This document shows positions 33,954-42,161 of a DNA stretch of 64,000 bases, one piece after another. The notes under the pieces were generated by a model, which was not told where the DNA came from, ran no database searches, and was given only the letters and a program-made list of their open reading frames with translations. Position numbers and translations under genes: made by a program. The DNA lies in contig CAKZUK010000190.1 of NCBI GenBank assembly GCA_937921775.1, forward strand, positions 1 through 64,000, in the 5' to 3' direction. The first letter of the stretch is position 1, and every line of letters begins with the position of its first letter. The stretch comes from an uncultured Saprospiraceae bacterium (GTDB lineage: Bacteria; Bacteroidota; Bacteroidia; Chitinophagales; Saprospiraceae).

Positions 33954-34643
33954 ATGGGATCAAGTTATATGATTTATTACATGCTTGCAGGTGCCCTCAC
34001 AATGGTGGGTATGTTTTTTAGTAAGCGTTTGAAAAGTAAATTTGCGAAGTACAGTCAGATAGGCGTACGTAGTGGTATGAGTGGACAAGAAGTAGCTGAG
34101 GAGATGCTACGTCATTATAATGTTCAGGGAGTTAAAGTAGTGATGGGTCAAGGCTTTTTGTCAGATCATTACAACCCAGTTTCAAAGACTGTCTCCTTGA
34201 GTCCTGATGTTTTTCAGGGACGACATGTAGCGGCAGTTGCTGTTGCTGCTCATGAAGTTGGTCACGCAGTACAACATGACACAGCCTATAGTATGCTCAA
34301 GTTGCGCTCTACATTAGTGCCAGCGGTAAAGGCCGCTTCCATGGCACAGGGTTACTTATTGATGTTTGCCTTAATGATGGCCGGATCAATACCATCTTTG
34401 ATGTTAATCGTAATTGTTGCTTTTGCAGTCACGACCTTATTTAGCTTTATCACATTACCGGTCGAATTTGATGCAAGTAAACGTGCATTAGCTTGGTTGG
34501 ATCAGGCAGAAGTTACAACAGAAGAAGAACATGAAGGTGCTAAAGATGCACTTTGGTGGGCGGCTATGACTTATGTTTCTGCAGCATTATCATCATTAGT
34601 TATCTTGCTTTACTTGCTTTTAAGTTTTGCATCTAATGATTAA
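33954..34643 (+). CDS. Membrane zinc metallopeptidase, YugP family
   Basis: 229 residues. The HEVGH zinc motif is at about 101-105 (AAHEVGHAVQHD), with a downstream acidic ligand in LPVEFDASKRALAWL (about 177). There are about four membrane segments (near 3-20, 125-145, 150-172 and 205-225). PF04298-type peptidases are widespread integral-membrane enzymes; substrates are mostly unknown. It follows serS by 111 bp and ends with a terminator, so it may be co-transcribed with serS. Confidence 0.92.
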   Translation: MGSSYMIYYMLAGALTMVGMFFSKRLKSKFAKYSQIGVRSGMSGQEVAEEMLRHYNVQGVKVVMGQGFLSDHYNPVSKTVSLSPDVFQGRHVAAVAVAAHEVGHAVQHDTAYSMLKLRSTLVPAVKAASMAQGYLLMFALMMAGSIPSLMLIVIVAFAVTTLFSFITLPVEFDASKRALAWLDQAEVTTEEEHEGAKDALWWAAMTYVSAALSSLVILLYLLLSFASND

Positions 34644-34674
34644 TTGATTGATAATTTAGTAGCTTACGCGAAAT

Positions 34675-34714
34675 AAAAAAACCGAATTCTGTTTGTTCAG
34701 AGTTCGGTTTTTTT
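34675..34714 (+). terminator. Rho-independent terminator
   Basis: AAAAAACCGAATTCTG (34675-34690) pairs with CAGAGTTCGGTTTTTTT (34698-34714), one G-U pair. Confidence 0.9.
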
Positions 34715-35000
34715 GTAAGATACTGACAATTGTTGTTTCGAAAGAGGGGGAGGATATGAGTATACATTAAAATAGATGACTAGGCGTAATCGTGGTTAAT
34801 TCGCATCTTTCTTATTGAAAATTAAGAATCCATATGTAAATTATCATTAATTTGTTGCTGCTTGTGTGTGAGAAGATTAAAGTCTTAACATATAATTAAA
34901 ATTTTTACTGTGTTTATTTTGAAAAGAAGAACAATTAATTTATTTTAGCAGGTCCAAATAAAACAGATTACTTTTACCTTATACACGCCTTCATTGACCG
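34715..35000. other. Intergenic stretch before the PIN-like gene
   Basis: AT-rich leader; TTTGAAAAG and TTATTTTAGC near 34917-34950 could be promoter boxes but are weak. Nothing else recognised. Confidence 0.35.
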
Positions 35001-35681
35001 ATGAATAAAGAACCTAAACGTTATATTTTTATTGATTACGAAAATCTTAAAAAGATCAAAGTGAAAAAGTTGCGCGAAGTGTGTGACAAATTTTTCATTC
35101 TGATAAATGATAGTAATAAAACAATTCCGTTTTCACTAGTTACCAAAATGCAAAAATTGGGTAACGGTGTCAAATGGATTGCAGTTGATACCATTGGTAC
35201 TCAAAATTTAAATTATCATATCGTTTTTTTGCTAGGCAAACTAGATACTAAGGTTGATCGCTCCGTAGAATTTATCGTTATTTCTAACGATAAAGAAATG
35301 GATCCTTTGCTTGCATTCATTAATGAGCAAGGAAGATATTGTATTCGTGTTCGGAGAAGTAATAAGCCAGTGAAAGATACAGGAGGTCGTAAAGACAAAG
35401 GGAAAGATGATGGTAATGACTCGCCAGGCCATAGTCCTGGAGGCTTATTAGGTGAAGAAGAAAGAAAGAGACGGCTAATCCAAATGATAGAAGAATCTAA
35501 AAAGCGATTGGTAATTGTTGCAAATCGGAAGCGCCCGGAAGCGGTGCCTGATTTATGTGAATTTCTTACCTTACATAACCAAGAGATGGCACTTCATTTC
35601 GACATGAACGAGATCGTTCATGAAATGGAAAAGCTCAACGATATTCGAGTTGTTGGAGGTCAGGTTATTTATAATTTTTAA
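35001..35681 (+). CDS. PIN-like nuclease-domain protein with C-terminal winged-helix-like region
   Basis: 226 residues. Residues 5-120 match a PIN-like fold (PIN7/NYN type): YIFIDYENLKK (about 8-18) supplies the first acidic pair, VDTIGTQNLNYHIVFLLGKL (about 60-79) and FIVISNDKEMDPLLAFI (about 94-110) the later acidic residues, with Asp at the expected SNDxD-like place. A Gly/Asp/Lys-rich flexible linker (about 128-150) leads to a C-terminal helical/winged domain (about 155-226) ending GGQVIYNF. It may cleave RNA, but activity and target are inference. A strong terminator follows; it stands alone. Confidence 0.75.
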   Translation: MNKEPKRYIFIDYENLKKIKVKKLREVCDKFFILINDSNKTIPFSLVTKMQKLGNGVKWIAVDTIGTQNLNYHIVFLLGKLDTKVDRSVEFIVISNDKEMDPLLAFINEQGRYCIRVRRSNKPVKDTGGRKDKGKDDGNDSPGHSPGGLLGEEERKRRLIQMIEESKKRLVIVANRKRPEAVPDLCEFLTLHNQEMALHFDMNEIVHEMEKLNDIRVVGGQVIYNF

Positions 35682-35715
35682 TTAATTCGGTACGTTACTC
35701 ATATTTTTTTTTGTC

Positions 35716-35754
35716 AAAAGCAAAGATCATTAAACGAATGAGATCTTTGCTTTT
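35716..35754 (+). terminator. Rho-independent terminator after the PIN-like gene
   Basis: AAAAGCAAAGATC (35716-35728) pairs with GATCTTTGCTTTT (35742-35754). Confidence 0.85.
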
Positions 35755-35814
35755 GTTTATTTAGATGAAGTTGTTTTATGAAAATTGAAATTAATTTCTT
35801 TAATTCGTGATGTA

Positions 35815-35835
35815 CTCAAGCCTTCTAGGCTTGAG
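35815..35835. other. Perfect 8-bp hairpin in the frr upstream region
   Basis: CTCAAGCC-TTCTA-GGCTTGAG. It lies in a 388-bp gap between the PIN-like gene and frr; the rest of the gap is AT-rich with a TATTTTTG box at 36006-36013 that may serve as the frr promoter. Function of the hairpin unknown. Confidence 0.45.
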
Positions 35836-36069
35836 GATTTAAGGATTTTGAATAAATACTTTTCATACAATGTATAGAAAGCAATTCAAAATAAATTGAC
35901 AAAAAAGAACAAACCTCAAGGAATAAACGTTGTTTTATAGAGGTTTATAATAAAGAAGTTATAAACTTCAGTCGGCTAAAAATTATCTTGATCATTAATT
36001 ATCACTATTTTTGGCCCATTACTTTGTGTGAAGTTGTATATCAACTTCTATTTAAATGTTTTTAAAATC

Positions 36070-36630
36070 ATGGAAGAACTTAATCAAACGATAGAAAAGT
36101 CAAATGGACTAATGGGGGAGGCTCTAGATCACCTAGCGCGCGAACTAACTAAAATCCGAGCAGGAAAAGCTTCGCCCGCAATGCTTAATGGTATCATGGT
36201 CGATTACTATGGTAACCCTACACCACTTAATCAAGTGGCAAACGTTTCTACTCCTGATTCAAAAATGTTGAGTATTCAACCTTGGGAAAAGGCAATGATC
36301 GGACCTGTTGAACAGGCTATCTTTGCTGCAAACCTTGGACTTACTCCGCAAAACAACGGTGAGTTGATTATCATCAATATTCCGCCTCTTACAGAAGAGC
36401 GACGTATTAGTATGGTAAAGACGTCAAAGGCATTAGGTGAAGATGCGAAAGTAAGTTTGAGAAGCGTTCGTCAAAAAACGATGGAATCAATCAAGAAGGC
36501 TGTCAAAGACGGTTTGTCAGAAGACATGGGAAAGACGAAGGAAGAAGAAGTAGAGAAAAGTGTGAAGCATTTTACCGAAAAGATAGGTGCTTTGATTGCT
36601 GCGAAAGAAAAATCGATTATGACCATCTAA
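36070..36630 (+). CDS. frr: Ribosome recycling factor
   Basis: 186 residues from ATG at 36070, the family's usual length; the frame continues upstream to a GTG at 36028 but those codons do not match. Splits post-termination ribosomes with EF-G. LARELTKIRAGKASPAMLNGI (about 22-42), QPWEKAMIGPVEQAI (about 77-91) and IINIPPLTEERR (about 111-122) are hallmark segments. Confidence 0.97.
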   Translation: MEELNQTIEKSNGLMGEALDHLARELTKIRAGKASPAMLNGIMVDYYGNPTPLNQVANVSTPDSKMLSIQPWEKAMIGPVEQAIFAANLGLTPQNNGELIIINIPPLTEERRISMVKTSKALGEDAKVSLRSVRQKTMESIKKAVKDGLSEDMGKTKEEEVEKSVKHFTEKIGALIAAKEKSIMTI

Positions 36631-36658
36631 TAATTAGAGGTTAATTATTTTATACAAA

Positions 36659-36695
36659 ATACCGAATGCTGTTGTCAGTATTCGGTATTCTTATT
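36659..36695. terminator. Bidirectional terminator between frr and the convergent lipoprotein gene
   Basis: ATACCGAATGCTG (36659-36671) pairs with CAGTATTCGGTAT (36676-36688); T-rich on both sides. Confidence 0.85.
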
Positions 36696-36705
36696 TTAAC
36701 CTAAG

Positions 36706-37572
36706 TCATATTTTATAAAAGTACAAATACCCCGATTTTAATAAAAACAATACATCCTTTTGCACCCTCAGCTGATCGCCACTAACGAAAGGGCAAGGCA
36801 GCTTAACCTGTTCTGTCAGTAATGACTTTAAATGAAAAGCATGCATCTTACCCTCCTCTTCAAAAATTAAATGTTGTCCCGACGGCAAAGCTAATATCTG
36901 AAATCGCTGAAGCTCTTTGATAGGAATCGTTTTCATATAAGTCGCAAAATTATCAAAAACAAGAACCCCTTTTTTTGGATCATTGACATAAAGCAGGTTG
37001 TTGTGCTCCATCATAAAGTTGGGCTGCAAGCGACTACCCAACAAGAGGTTTTGATTGCCACTTTCGCTCAATACTTTTCCTTGTCGATTCACCTTCGTAA
37101 TGCGCGCTGAAGTTTGATCAAAAAGCCACAAATTGTTATCATTTGCCATGGCAATGGCATTGATTTCTACAATGTTTAAATCGAATAATTGGTACTCTCC
37201 AGTTTTGTTGAGCGTTCGATCAAGTGTGATTACAGTGAGGTATTCCGGATAGAAAAGTAAAAGATTGAATGGGTCGGTTACGTCAACCCATTTTAGGTCA
37301 CCCAAAGTGTTATTGTTGAACCTGAATAGGACTGTGCCTTCTGAGTTATATTTGATTAATTCATTTTTTGGAGTCACTACATAGCATTGTTGTAGCTTGT
37401 CACTGGTAATGTAGTTGGCATCTGTTTTTATTTCGAAATAAGGTGTTGCAAAACTATTTGTGTCAATACGTTCTACTTCAGGAGTATCAACTATAGTAGT
37501 CGTTGCTTTCTGTGAAGTCCCACAACCAATAGAGAGAATAAAGCAAAATAAGGTGATGATGATCTTGTACAT
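36706..37572 (-). CDS. Lipoprotein with beta-propeller-like repeats, function unknown
   Basis: 288 residues. Lipobox LSIGC (Cys 17) after a 16-residue signal. The body repeats strand patterns such as NELIKYNSEGTVLFRFNN, NNLWLFDQTSARITKVNRQGKVL and NNLLYVNDPKKGVLVFDNF, each about 40-50 residues, as in six- to seven-bladed propellers. Likely an outer-membrane-attached periplasmic protein. The LpxH-like gene lies 263 bp upstream on the same strand, but a link is only suggested by position. Confidence 0.8.
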   Translation of the reverse strand: MYKIIITLFCFILSIGCGTSQKATTTIVDTPEVERIDTNSFATPYFEIKTDANYITSDKLQQCYVVTPKNELIKYNSEGTVLFRFNNNTLGDLKWVDVTDPFNLLLFYPEYLTVITLDRTLNKTGEYQLFDLNIVEINAIAMANDNNLWLFDQTSARITKVNRQGKVLSESGNQNLLLGSRLQPNFMMEHNNLLYVNDPKKGVLVFDNFATYMKTIPIKELQRFQILALPSGQHLIFEEEGKMHAFHLKSLLTEQVKLPCPFVSGDQLRVQKDVLFLLKSGYLYFYKI

Positions 37573-37835
37573 TTTGATAGCGTTTAGTTACAACGTGAGG
37601 CTAGTATGGTGTATCCTGTTTTTCCAAAGTAGTGATCTTGTTTTACCCTCGAACGCGAGGATAAATACTAAGGTCACTGAAGGCACTGAGACTCTATTTT
37701 ATTTGTCTCATTTATTGAAATTATGGAATGTTACTTTTAGTGTGTGCAATAGTGGGATTAGTGAGCTCAGTGTCCTTATTGTTTAGAAAACGATTTAGCG
37801 AGCTCTAAGTAAAATTGCCGTATAAGTGTAAAAAA
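37573..37835. other. Intergenic region with short inverted repeats
   Basis: CCTCG-AAC-GCGAGG hairpin near 37649-37662, then AAGGTCACTGAAGGCACTGAG at about 37670-37690 with a roughly complementary CTCAGTGTCCTT near 37768-37779. This looks like another degenerate dispersed repeat. No gene. Confidence 0.4.
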
Positions 37836-38609
37836 TCACTGAACAAAACACCTTCCATCTGGATTTTCAAAAAAGCAAACCTCCATCTTCTCTCCATCAA
37901 AAACAGCATACGAGTTGTAATTCATCCACTCACCGAGGTTAATATATCGACTCTTTCCATTCTTCAGTGTATAGTCAATGGGTAAGTGCCGGTGCCCAAA
38001 AACAAAAAAGTCAGCAGCTACCGTATCTAATTTTCGATTCGCATATTGCAATAGCCATTCCTTATCTTCTCCCAAGAATTTTTCTTCCGCAGGATTCGAA
38101 TCCCTACTTCTATTGGACCAGAAAGAAGCTAAACCAATAGCAAGATTAGGGTGTAGTAGCGAAAACAAAAATTGACATAAACGGTTCGAAAATATTTTTT
38201 TGAGAAATTTATACCCATGATCACCTGGTCCAAGGCCATCGCCATGGCCAATTAAAAAAGTTTTGCCCTTGATTTTTTCAACGATTGGTTTCCGATAAAT
38301 AGGAATACCGAATTCTTCTTCAAAATATTTGAACATCCACATGTCGTGATTGCCAATGAAAAAGAAAATAGGAATACCACTATCTCGGAGTTCTGCTAGC
38401 TTACCAAAAAGGCGCACATAACCCTTAGGTACAACCGAACTATATTCAAACCAAAAATCAAAAACATCGCCAACTAAGTATATTGCTTCAGCGTCAGTTT
38501 TGATACTGTCGAGCCAGCGCACAATCTGACGCTCACGTTCCTTGCTGCTGTATTTTGCGTCCGACCCAAGGTGAAAGTCAGAGGCAAAGTAGATTTTCTT
38601 GTTACTCAT
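37836..38609 (-). CDS. UDP-2,3-diacylglucosamine diphosphatase (LpxH-like calcineurin phosphoesterase)
   Basis: 257 residues. The metallophosphatase motifs are in order: ASDFHLGSDA (about 9), GDVFDFWFEY (about 47, the LpxH-characteristic FDFW), GNHDMW (about 85), GHGDGLG (about 121) and GHRHLP (about 206). LpxH removes UMP from UDP-diacylglucosamine in lipid A synthesis; Bacteroidota enzymes of this form are generally assigned to that step. Slight doubt about exact substrate. Confidence 0.9.
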   Translation of the reverse strand: MSNKKIYFASDFHLGSDAKYSSKERERQIVRWLDSIKTDAEAIYLVGDVFDFWFEYSSVVPKGYVRLFGKLAELRDSGIPIFFFIGNHDMWMFKYFEEEFGIPIYRKPIVEKIKGKTFLIGHGDGLGPGDHGYKFLKKIFSNRLCQFLFSLLHPNLAIGLASFWSNRSRDSNPAEEKFLGEDKEWLLQYANRKLDTVAADFFVFGHRHLPIDYTLKNGKSRYINLGEWMNYNSYAVFDGEKMEVCFFENPDGRCFVQ

Positions 38610-38627
38610 TTATTTGATTAAGCTGGG

Positions 38628-38740
38628 AGGAGGGTGAGGAGGAAGGGGGAAGTTTCCCGTTGACGTTTAGTTCTAGATAAAATCCACGTTAAAGTGAATT
38701 TTCCCACCTCCAGATTCCCACTTCCTCGACTTGGACTTCA
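38628..38740. repeat. Degenerate purine/pyrimidine-rich dispersed repeat
   Basis: GGAGGGTGAGGAGGAAGGGG near 38627-38646 and CCCACCTCCAGATTCCCACT at 38703-38722 form imperfectly complementary arms. Similar strings lie at 15248-15275 and 19287-19315. Confidence 0.45.
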
Positions 38741-38779
38741 CGACTCAAAGGTCATTCTAATTCCAATTCACATTCTAAA

Positions 38780-41593
38780 TTACCGACCATCTTCTTCCCA
38801 GTCAATGTATTCCTCGTCTTCAGTTACTTCACTAGGAGGAGGAGGCGTTACTTTTTTCTTATTTGCCTCCTTGGTTACTTTTTTACGCTCTATTTCTTCT
38901 AATTCTGCAGCATTGTCAGCTTCAAATCCTTCGATGAATTCATCGTCTCCTTCGTCACTCGATGACGCATCTATCGGATCATCTATGTTTTCATTTTCGT
39001 CTTCAAGGTCGTCAGGGACAGTCCGTTTGTTGATCGTTCCAAATTCTCGTTTTAGTTTGTATTGAATTTCCTTTCGATGACGTGAACTGCTTTTTAGATT
39101 TTTCTTAACTCTAGATTTGTCGCGTTTGGTAGTATATTTATCTACTGTTCCGTAAACGCGATAGTATAAATTAAACCAACCTTTTTTCTTTGCTTCGATA
39201 GGTTTTCGAGTGCTGTCGTGTCGTTTGAATAAATTGCCAATTACCTGTCCTGCGTTGACTTTTATATTGTAATTGATTCTATTTTCAAAAGAATGAATGC
39301 CACTAATTGTTAGGTTAAGTGCATTACTTTGAATGAACATTTCAGGAATGTATACTTTTCCTTTCTTTACTTCGAAGTAGTTATGGAGTTTGGTAAATTT
39401 AATATGCTTTAAATCACTTAACTTAATGTAATCTGCAAAGGCATAAAACATATTAAGTCTGATTAGCTCTCCGTTTTTGATGTTGACATCACCAAGTACC
39501 TTTAATTTTTTGTCAAGAAAACTTCCGCCTTTATCCCAAAATGCATTAATAGAAACTTTGGAAGTAAGCCTGCCTTTTATGTTTTTGTATTGTAAAACTT
39601 CAAGCCCCATGTTTTCCGTTTGTTGGAAAAAGGTTCGAACATTAATGTCGTCTACATCTAATGTGGCTTGAAGTGAAGGCTCGTCTTTGAAGAACATTTT
39701 TCCGTCAATTCCGAATGTTCCGTCCATGGCGTTTGTGTGGCCTTTTACGAGCAGTTCGTTATTATCGAAAGTTAGATTTCCGCTAAAGTCGGTCCCCTTG
39801 ATGTAGTTGTAATTGAATTCATCAATTTTGGCCTGAAAGGTTCCTTTTAGAAATTTCGTGATGCGTTCCCGATTCAATGTATGTGCCTTGTATATAGAAT
39901 CTACATCGATAAATCCTTTTTTGACAGCGGCCAATTCTTGTTGACTCTCGGTCATCCTGATCAGACGATCAATGTCAAGATGAGGAGCGTCAAGACTCGC
40001 TTTAAATTTAAGTTCTGCATCTTTAGAATTGGTTTCATCTGCAAAAAGAACAGGAAGAAAGTCAAGGAACTTTCCGTTAAGGTAAATTTCACTACCAGCG
40101 CCCTCTATTTTGACTTTATTTACTTTTAAACTGTTGTCTTTGATGATGAGTGATCCGCGATCTACAATCAAGGTTTCTTTGTTGATAGTGAGGGAAGCAT
40201 CGTCAAATTCAATTACACCATTTGCCTTTACTTTTCCAATACGACCTGGAGTAATCATATCTTTATAGCGGCCTTTTATTTTTAGGTTTTTGATCTCCAA
40301 CTCTCCGTCTCCTTTTTTGATGTTTGGATTATCGAGCAGGCCGTAAACAGAATTTAAAGGGAGTACACCATCAATGCCAAATGTTATAATTGGGCTGTCT
40401 AAGTTGACAATACGAAGACTTGATTGAACAAGTTCTCGATTGAAGTAACCTTTAAAATCTTTGATTTCAAAAATACTAGAACTAGCCTTCATGTCTTTAC
40501 CGTTTTGAAAGCGTGCGGTGAAGGTTACGTCTTTTAATTCATGTCCAAGTTTTGGACTACTGATTTTTCCTTTAGTCAAACCAAATTTGGCATCGATGCC
40601 AGGAGTTAGCTTGTCGTTTAGTCGGCCTTTTATTTTTGCATCAAATAGGAAGGTACCTTTGCTTTTAAAATCGCTAAAATAATCAAGGTACTCATCTGGC
40701 ATTAGGCCAAGCATGGTTTGAAGATTGCACTCTTCACTGGTAACGATAAGGTCAAAGTCAGTATCTTTTTTCTTGGTAGCTATTTGGCCATTAATTTTAA
40801 ATACATTGGATTCCACACCAAAATCTACATCATCAAAGGTATATATTCCCTTGTCCATGTCTACGTCAATTTTAGCATCGTACATCATGTCTTTTCCTAC
40901 CATTGATCGCTGGCCCTTTATTTCTACAAAGTTGGACTTCATCGTTGCAAAACTATTAAGTGCAAACCTTGAACTCGAAAATTTACCACTTGCCACAGCT
41001 TCTCTTACCTGGAGTTTAACGGTCTGCTTCACTCGCTTGTCAATGTAGATGACCTCTACATTCTCAAGCTTTGCTTCTTCTATAGAAATGGCAATCCCTT
41101 CTTCCTTGTCTCCGTCATCCTTGGAGGTGTTAGTACTCTTTTTGATGATATCGTAGTTGGCAATGCCTTTCTTATTTATTTTTATAAAAAGAGCTCCATC
41201 TTCAATAGAAACAGTATGCACCTTTATGTTAGAACCAAATAAGCTAAATAACCCAAATTCGAATGAAAGCTTGTTCGTTTCCAGCAATGTGCCACCTACA
41301 TGGTCTTTGAGTACTACGTTTTGTAGATTGGCAGAGGCATCTGGAAAACCAGAAAGTAGAGAAAGATCGAAATCTTCAACAGAAAGTTCTGACTTTAGGC
41401 CTTTATTGATTTCAGTGATAAGTCGCTCACCAATTTGTTTTTCAAAAAAAGCGGCAATGACTACTGCGGTGAGTAATAATAAACCAATGGCACCAAAAAG
41501 CCAGTAAAAAAGCCTTTTTGTCCATTTTCTAGAGGTGGAGACCTTGGTTTTGGTCTGTGGTGCTGCGTTTTGGAACATGTGTGTTGTGGGCAT
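38780..41593 (-). CDS. AsmA-like envelope protein
   Basis: 937 residues. A short basic N-terminus and one membrane helix (about 31-52, LFYWLFGAIGLLLLTAVVIAA) are followed by a long periplasmic beta-rich region. VSTSR near the start and LSVEDFDLSLLSGFPDASANLQNV (positions 65-88) match AsmA N-terminal domains; the AsmA_2-type C-terminal region (about 590-780) has KGRLTSKVSI and IKLSDLKHIKFTKLHNYFEVKKGKV. The last ~90 residues are acidic and probably disordered. AsmA-like proteins act in lipid transport or assembly between membranes. Start could also be the Met five codons later. Single gene. Confidence 0.88.
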   Translation of the reverse strand: MPTTHMFQNAAPQTKTKVSTSRKWTKRLFYWLFGAIGLLLLTAVVIAAFFEKQIGERLITEINKGLKSELSVEDFDLSLLSGFPDASANLQNVVLKDHVGGTLLETNKLSFEFGLFSLFGSNIKVHTVSIEDGALFIKINKKGIANYDIIKKSTNTSKDDGDKEEGIAISIEEAKLENVEVIYIDKRVKQTVKLQVREAVASGKFSSSRFALNSFATMKSNFVEIKGQRSMVGKDMMYDAKIDVDMDKGIYTFDDVDFGVESNVFKINGQIATKKKDTDFDLIVTSEECNLQTMLGLMPDEYLDYFSDFKSKGTFLFDAKIKGRLNDKLTPGIDAKFGLTKGKISSPKLGHELKDVTFTARFQNGKDMKASSSIFEIKDFKGYFNRELVQSSLRIVNLDSPIITFGIDGVLPLNSVYGLLDNPNIKKGDGELEIKNLKIKGRYKDMITPGRIGKVKANGVIEFDDASLTINKETLIVDRGSLIIKDNSLKVNKVKIEGAGSEIYLNGKFLDFLPVLFADETNSKDAELKFKASLDAPHLDIDRLIRMTESQQELAAVKKGFIDVDSIYKAHTLNRERITKFLKGTFQAKIDEFNYNYIKGTDFSGNLTFDNNELLVKGHTNAMDGTFGIDGKMFFKDEPSLQATLDVDDINVRTFFQQTENMGLEVLQYKNIKGRLTSKVSINAFWDKGGSFLDKKLKVLGDVNIKNGELIRLNMFYAFADYIKLSDLKHIKFTKLHNYFEVKKGKVYIPEMFIQSNALNLTISGIHSFENRINYNIKVNAGQVIGNLFKRHDSTRKPIEAKKKGWFNLYYRVYGTVDKYTTKRDKSRVKKNLKSSSRHRKEIQYKLKREFGTINKRTVPDDLEDENENIDDPIDASSSDEGDDEFIEGFEADNAAELEEIERKKVTKEANKKKVTPPPPSEVTEDEEYIDWEEDGR

Positions 41594-41843
41594 GGTATAT
41601 ATTAATCGTAAAGATAATTCATTTGAAGCTTAGCAACAACAAAAGCTTGACTTCAGAATTTAGTTGCAGTAATCGATTTTTTTTAAGCTAAAAAAGAAGT
41701 ATTACCTTAAAAAACCCAATTTAAAAGGCTATTAAATTGATTTTTACCTGCTGCTTTTGCTTAGAATTTTAAATAATTTCAATGCTTACAAACATCTAAC
41801 GCTAGGTGATGTCAGGTTATTTTTAATTTTTTTCCAAAAATAC

Positions 41844-41874
41844 TTGTGTTCCTTTTCAAGGAAACCTATCTTTG
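41844..41874 (+). promoter_or_regulatory. Promoter of the tRNA-Val gene
   Basis: TTG (41844-41846), 20 bp, TATCTTTG (41867-41874): exact TAnnTTTG -7 box about 30 bp before the tRNA. Confidence 0.6.
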
Positions 41875-41903
41875 CAATCGCCTTACGAAAATAGGGCGGA
41901 AAA

Positions 41904-41978
41904 GGGCGATTAGCTCAGTTGGTTCAGAGCACCTCGTTTACACCGAGGGGGTCGGGAGTTCGAGTCTCTCATCGCCCA
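41904..41978 (+). tRNA. tRNA-Val (anticodon UAC)
   Basis: A full cloverleaf folds by eye: acceptor GGGCGAT/ATCGCCC, D-arm GCTC/GAGC, anticodon stem CCTCG/CGAGG with loop TTTACAC (anticodon TAC), variable loop, and T-arm GGGAG-TTCGAGT-CTCTC. The encoded 3' sequence after the discriminator A is CA rather than a full CCA. Followed by a terminator. Confidence 0.97.
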
Positions 41979-42014
41979 CAAAAAGGAGCGTGTCGAAAGA
42001 TACGCTCCTTTTCT
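41979..42014 (+). terminator. Terminator after tRNA-Val
   Basis: AAAAGGAGCGTG pairs with TACGCTCCTTTT around TCGAAAGA, starting three bases after the tRNA. Confidence 0.85.
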
Positions 42015-42161
42015 AATTATAAGCTAGCTCTCTATCCTTTTATCGACTTTAACGTTCCTTTTTGGGTTAACTCTCTATTTTGTTTCTTATCTTAGTAGTT
42101 GCAAATCTGCAATTTCATACAGCCACCGTTACATTTTTTTATACAATAAACACCCTAACAA

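Noticed and set aside
37460-37786. 108-codon plus-strand frame
   Set aside because: Half lies antisense to the lipoprotein gene; the rest crosses intergenic repeats.
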